The notes beneath the pieces are model-generated. The model had not been told where the DNA came from, ran no database searches, and saw only the letters and a list, made by a program, of their open reading frames with translations. The position numbers and the translations under genes are program-made. This document shows, in pieces, positions 22,358 to 25,908 of a stretch of 25,908 bases of DNA; position 1 is the first letter of the stretch, and each line of letters begins with the position of its first letter. The stretch comes from Sulfurimonadaceae bacterium. GTDB taxonomy: Bacteria; Campylobacterota; Campylobacteria; Campylobacterales; Sulfurimonadaceae. The stretch is from NCBI GenBank assembly GCA_026193155.1, contig JAPHSI010000168.1, forward strand, positions 1 to 25,908, in the 5' to 3' direction.

Positions 22358-25300
22358 ACTTTGTAAGCTTTATCGGATAAAGGTACCCAAGGACGCTTAA
22401 TATGTTGTGGACGACGTAATTTATCATTCTCATCTAGAGGACGAGTTAAGTCATCTCTCCATCCTTGGTAAATTTTGAAGTTATTTTCATAATTTACATA
22501 GATATCACCTATCTTATCTCCCGGTTGAGATGGTTCAAGGATAACCTTTTGATGCCAACAATGCATACCTGAGATTGGATCCGGATGAGCAGCAGCTACG
22601 GCATTTTGCCATGAACCACTTAATCCATCCCACCAGATATTTCCGCTGTCACGATTATATTCTGCGAATCTCTCTGTATGGAAAGGCGTAATACCCTTAG
22701 TATATTTAAGTTTACCCTCTTTTCCATCCATAGACAACTCAGCAGTTGGTACACCAAAGCTGTTTAGTCCACTTGTTCCGTCATAATCTTCAATCTTAAT
22801 TTGACCTGCACTACTACCTGCATTTTTAGGTGAGTGAGCCATAAATTTAGGATCAGTCATATCACGTTTGATTGGCTGAGAATCAACTTTACCATCTGTT
22901 ACACCGTTTGGAATTGAAACAGAGTTAACTAGTTTCCATCTACCACCGTGGTGTGAACAAGCAAGAGTTCCAGGAAGTACACCTTCAGTAGGGACAGCCA
23001 TAGCTACAAAGTAACCAGACTCTAATCCTGTTACAGAATCCACTATTCTAACACGGATAGAATCACCACGTTTAAAACCTTGACGCTTAGCATCAGGTGT
23101 TGAGATCCAAATTGGATCATGGTTTTGCGAGATCTCCATTAAATGCTTAGAGTTAGCAGAACGTGTATGAATATTGTACGGTAATCTAAATACCGTATTT
23201 AATGCATACGAGTTTTTCTCTGTCATATAAGAGTGATCTACATGAGATACGATGTGTTTCATCTCTTTTTTCTCTTTTGGAGTTCTTGGATAGAATGGAA
23301 TTGCATATTCTGGCCATTTCCAATCATCAGCTAACCACTCACAGAAGAAGTCAAGTTTCTTATCTAATGTTGCGAAACCTTCCATTTTCTTACCGTCTAT
23401 CTCAATACCGATAGATTTTTTCTTACCATGGCTATGAGCAGTCATTACACCTGTACGTTTATCTGTATGTACATGTTTCTTCTCATATTTATGACCGTGA
23501 GAGATGTAGTGTTTACCATCGTCTTTAATCTCTTTTTCTTGTGCAGAATAGATTTTGTTCTCTTCCATCCATGCACCATGGTCACGCATATACTCATATA
23601 CAGGGAATTCAGCATTTTTATATCTGGAATCTGCTGTAGCTGTAGCTTTAAGATTTGGTAAGTTATCACCAAATGCCGCATCATACCATTCTGCGATAGT
23701 AACAGGTTTACCAGGTGTCTTTTTAGACTCCCACATTTTCTTGATACCAAGTTTTCCGCTTGGATCGATATAGTTAACACACATGTCAAACCAGAACTCA
23801 TTTTCTTCCCAAACCTCACCAAGACCTGCTTTAATGTGAGCTTCAAGAGTTGCACGAGCAGGATTGTTTGGCTTCCATCCGGCTTTTTCCAATGCCACAC
23901 GCATTACAGGCTGACGGAATGATGTCCAACGAGCAGGCATAGTAGCTTCAGAGTGTTGGTCATGTCTCTCACCTGCTAAACCAACAGGAAGAACATAATC
24001 AACATACCAGTTAGTTTCAGACCATACTGGAGATAAGTTAAATGTTAACTCCATTTTTGATTCATCTTTAATAGTGTCAATCCAACGGAATCCATCCGGA
24101 TTAATCCAAACAGGATTATACATACGAGGAATCCATACTGAAAGTTTTTGAGGTACGTTTAGACCTTTGTCAATCCATTTTTGCTGCCATTTTGTATCCG
24201 CTAACAAGTGAGGAAGTAAAAATGACATCTCATATGTCGACAGTGGCCATTCAGGCGGCCAAGTAAGTTCATTATAAACATCAACTTTAGGAATGTTAGA
24301 ACCACGTTTCCCTTGACCTACAGTTGCAGAACCACCTTTACCAGCTACAGATATAACATGGAAGTGGTGGAAGAATGTACCACCTTCAGGTCCTATAGCA
24401 CCACGAAGTGCTAATGGTAAGAAACCTGTACGACCACTCATCCAACCACCACGATTACCCGCAGCTGTTGCACGCCAGAAGTAAGTTGAAACTGAAGTAC
24501 CAGCCCATATAAACATATCATATAACTCTTCAAGTTTATATGCAGGTACACGTGTCTCTTTAGCAACGTGTTCTAATGTATAAGGTTGATATAGTTCAGT
24601 AATAGTGTCCAAAAATGCATCAAAAGTATTTTTCTTAGGAGCCTCTTTGATATAACCTTTTTCTACCATATATTTTAGGTAGTCTTTGTTATCCATCATA
24701 ACTTCCCAGTTTAGCCATTTTTTAACAAATGCTTTATCAACTTTACCTTCGTTTAGAATTCTTTGAGCAAGGTATAGATAGATTAATGGCTCAGTTCCAG
24801 GCCAAGCAGCTATCCACATATCAGCCATACCTGCAGAATTTGACATACGTGGATCCATAACTACAAGTTTTGCACCCTTAGCTCTTGCATCTGCAATGAA
24901 TGAAGCTGATTGTTGGAAGTAGTGACCGGCATCAGCAGCGTGAGAAGAGTTAAGGAAGATTAACTTCGCATTAGCCCAATCCGGAGAACTTCTATCATCA
25001 TTAGCCCACTGAATAGTTGGAGTACGACCACCAGATGAACAAATGTTAGTATGTGAGTTAAATGCATCACAACCTAATGTATGCCATACTTTACCTGTAA
25101 AACCATTCTCATTTGGACGACCAACATGGAACATTACAGATTTTTTAGAAAGTTCATCACCATGTGCAAGTGTATCTCCCATCTTCTTACCGATAGTAGT
25201 CATTGCTTCATCCCAAGTAGTACGTACCCATTTACCTTCACCACGAGCAGAACCCGGAGCACGTTTAAGCGGGAACGCTATACGATCTGGATCATACATT

Positions 25301-25734
25301 TGAGATTGTGTAGCATAACCTTTTGCACAGTTACGTCCACGAGAACCTGGATGTAGTGGATTACCCATATACTTCTTAACTGTAAAAGTTTTCTTATCAA
25401 TCCATGCTGTTAAACCACAAGAAGCCTCACAGTTTGAACAAGCAGTAGGTACAATAGTATAATCGTGTGCTTCAATACCATCAGGGTTTGAATCACTTTT
25501 AACACCGTGACGATCAATACCACCACGTTTCCAATCTTCACCGCTTAACTCAGAAAAACTACCCCACTCTTCCATTGGTGGATAAAAAGATAATGAATCC
25601 GGAGTGTTAGTAAATTTTGAGTCGTTTACAGACTCGGCAATTGCATCTGTTGTGAATACACCTTTTGCAATAGCAGCACCTGCAACAGAAAATGCAGCGC
25701 CTTTTAAAAATGTTCTTCTACTTTGTAAATACAT
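22342..25734 (-). CDS. Tat-exported molybdopterin oxidoreductase, large catalytic subunit
   Basis: 1130-aa DMSO-reductase-family enzyme. The N-terminus has a Tat motif S5-R-R-T-F-L-K11 and a hydrophobic stretch ending A-I-A. The [4Fe-4S] ligands are C99-x2-C102-x3-C106-x29-C136, with K138 beside the last. 'H-T-N-I-C232-S' is a probable Mo-ligand Cys, as in polysulfide/thiosulfate-type enzymes. The C-terminal molydop-binding domain begins near 860. Much longer than PsrA/PhsA (about 760), it looks more like SoeA/PSRLC3-type or other long sulfur-compound oxidoreductases; the substrate is not certain. A His-rich insert lies at about 740-774. AAGGAG is 8 nt before ATG 25734. The NrfD-like gene ends 13 nt upstream on the same strand. 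Confidence 0.88.
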   Translation of the reverse strand: MYLQSRRTFLKGAAFSVAGAAIAKGVFTTDAIAESVNDSKFTNTPDSLSFYPPMEEWGSFSELSGEDWKRGGIDRHGVKSDSNPDGIEAHDYTIVPTACSNCEASCGLTAWIDKKTFTVKKYMGNPLHPGSRGRNCAKGYATQSQMYDPDRIAFPLKRAPGSARGEGKWVRTTWDEAMTTIGKKMGDTLAHGDELSKKSVMFHVGRPNENGFTGKVWHTLGCDAFNSHTNICSSGGRTPTIQWANDDRSSPDWANAKLIFLNSSHAADAGHYFQQSASFIADARAKGAKLVVMDPRMSNSAGMADMWIAAWPGTEPLIYLYLAQRILNEGKVDKAFVKKWLNWEVMMDNKDYLKYMVEKGYIKEAPKKNTFDAFLDTITELYQPYTLEHVAKETRVPAYKLEELYDMFIWAGTSVSTYFWRATAAGNRGGWMSGRTGFLPLALRGAIGPEGGTFFHHFHVISVAGKGGSATVGQGKRGSNIPKVDVYNELTWPPEWPLSTYEMSFLLPHLLADTKWQQKWIDKGLNVPQKLSVWIPRMYNPVWINPDGFRWIDTIKDESKMELTFNLSPVWSETNWYVDYVLPVGLAGERHDQHSEATMPARWTSFRQPVMRVALEKAGWKPNNPARATLEAHIKAGLGEVWEENEFWFDMCVNYIDPSGKLGIKKMWESKKTPGKPVTIAEWYDAAFGDNLPNLKATATADSRYKNAEFPVYEYMRDHGAWMEENKIYSAQEKEIKDDGKHYISHGHKYEKKHVHTDKRTGVMTAHSHGKKKSIGIEIDGKKMEGFATLDKKLDFFCEWLADDWKWPEYAIPFYPRTPKEKKEMKHIVSHVDHSYMTEKNSYALNTVFRLPYNIHTRSANSKHLMEISQNHDPIWISTPDAKRQGFKRGDSIRVRIVDSVTGLESGYFVAMAVPTEGVLPGTLACSHHGGRWKLVNSVSIPNGVTDGKVDSQPIKRDMTDPKFMAHSPKNAGSSAGQIKIEDYDGTSGLNSFGVPTAELSMDGKEGKLKYTKGITPFHTERFAEYNRDSGNIWWDGLSGSWQNAVAAAHPDPISGMHCWHQKVILEPSQPGDKIGDIYVNYENNFKIYQGWRDDLTRPLDENDKLRRPQHIKRPWVPLSDKAYKVKIKG

Positions 25735-25747
25735 TTATATTTTCTCC

Positions 25748-25908
25748 TTAACTCATTGGTAATAATTGTGGAATCATTAGCCAAACATGTTTAACTACCC
25801 ACAGACCTGCTAATGCTAAAATTGCAGCAAGCTTTAAAATACTAGCACTATTATTAGTTCTAGCTAATAGAATAAGTCCCATTGGGATTAAATATGCAAC
25901 CCACTGAC
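25748..25908 (-). CDS. NrfD/PsrC-like membrane subunit, C-terminal fragment
   Basis: Only the last 53 codons are in the window, running off its right edge. They read as hydrophobic helices ('Q-W-V-A-Y-L-I-P-M-G-L-I-L-L-A-R' then 'A-A-I-L-A-L-A-G-L-W-V-V-K-H-V-W-L-M-I-P'), like the last helices of NrfD/PsrC quinone-reactive anchors. The stop TAA overlaps the ribosome site of the Mo-enzyme gene. It would carry electrons between the quinone pool and the Mo enzyme through an iron-sulfur subunit expected upstream, outside the window. Confidence 0.7.
   Translation of the reverse strand, partial: QWVAYLIPMGLILLARTNNSASILKLAAILALAGLWVVKHVWLMIPQLLPMS

Noticed and set aside
23445..23900. 151-aa open frame inside the Mo-enzyme gene, same strand, another frame
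   Set aside because: It lies wholly within the clearly coding Mo-enzyme gene, has no ribosome site and no recognisable motif.
1..25908. CRISPR array, insertion sequence, integrase, prophage or tRNA-linked attachment site
   Set aside because: No regularly spaced repeats, transposase or integrase motifs, or tRNA genes were seen; the only tRNA-like structure belongs to tmRNA, and no integrase is next to it.

Overview
The window is AT-rich chromosomal DNA from a campylobacterotal (epsilonproteobacterial) chemolithotroph, most likely Sulfurimonas or a close relative. The evidence is the tmRNA tag (ANNTNYRPALAVA), a voltage-gated sodium channel that aligns residue for residue with Arcobacter NavAb through the voltage sensor and selectivity filter, the nth/PEB4-type PPIase/fba neighbourhood known from Campylobacter and Helicobacter, a HspR-type HAIR operator on clpB, and a large Tat-exported molybdopterin oxidoreductase next to a NrfD-like membrane subunit. 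The species assignment is inference from remembered families; no database was searched.

Layout. 1-1139: the 3' end of a YraQ-type permease, a small Cys-rich protein and a 76-aa thioredoxin-like protein form one operon. 1255-4881: two GGDEF diguanylate cyclases, one with a periplasmic heme-binding sensor and one with four CBS repeats, flank the tmRNA gene ssrA (3156-3530). 4952-7858 (minus): clpB is followed by a tetraheme cytochrome. 8100-10449: a nitroreductase converges on an ACC-deaminase-like PLP enzyme and a PEB4-like periplasmic PPIase. 10527-13702: nth, a small lipoprotein, cmoA (minus), a small membrane-anchored protein and class II fructose-bisphosphate aldolase (minus). 13816-16140: an HTH/coiled-coil protein and a FapA/DUF342 protein. 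16141-18645 is the least ordinary part: two inverted repeats, a Cro/C1-type HTH protein, an orphan 68-aa protein, a structured leader, an HU gene with a strong terminator, and a 481-aa protein combining a NERD-like nuclease domain with a degraded superfamily 1 helicase core. 18647-21450: a secreted cyclophilin, a PiT phosphate transporter behind an 11-bp direct repeat, and a TlpA-like thioredoxin. 21440-25908 (minus): the NavAb-like channel, the 1130-aa Mo enzyme and the C-terminus of a NrfD-like subunit.

How it works together. Much of the window is c-di-GMP signalling, protein quality control (clpB, tmRNA, two periplasmic PPIases) and periplasmic redox chemistry (tetraheme cytochrome, thioredoxins, Mo enzyme with NrfD partner). 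Genes are tightly packed: three convergent pairs overlap at their 3' ends. Several genes have a -10-like hexamer only 5-7 nt before the start codon and no Shine-Dalgarno sequence, which suggests leaderless mRNAs.

The best candidates for something undescribed are the NERD/degenerate-helicase protein with its HTH and HU neighbours, the four-Cys segment in the heme-sensor cyclase, and the His-rich insertion in the Mo enzyme. No insertion sequence, CRISPR array, tRNA or rRNA was seen.
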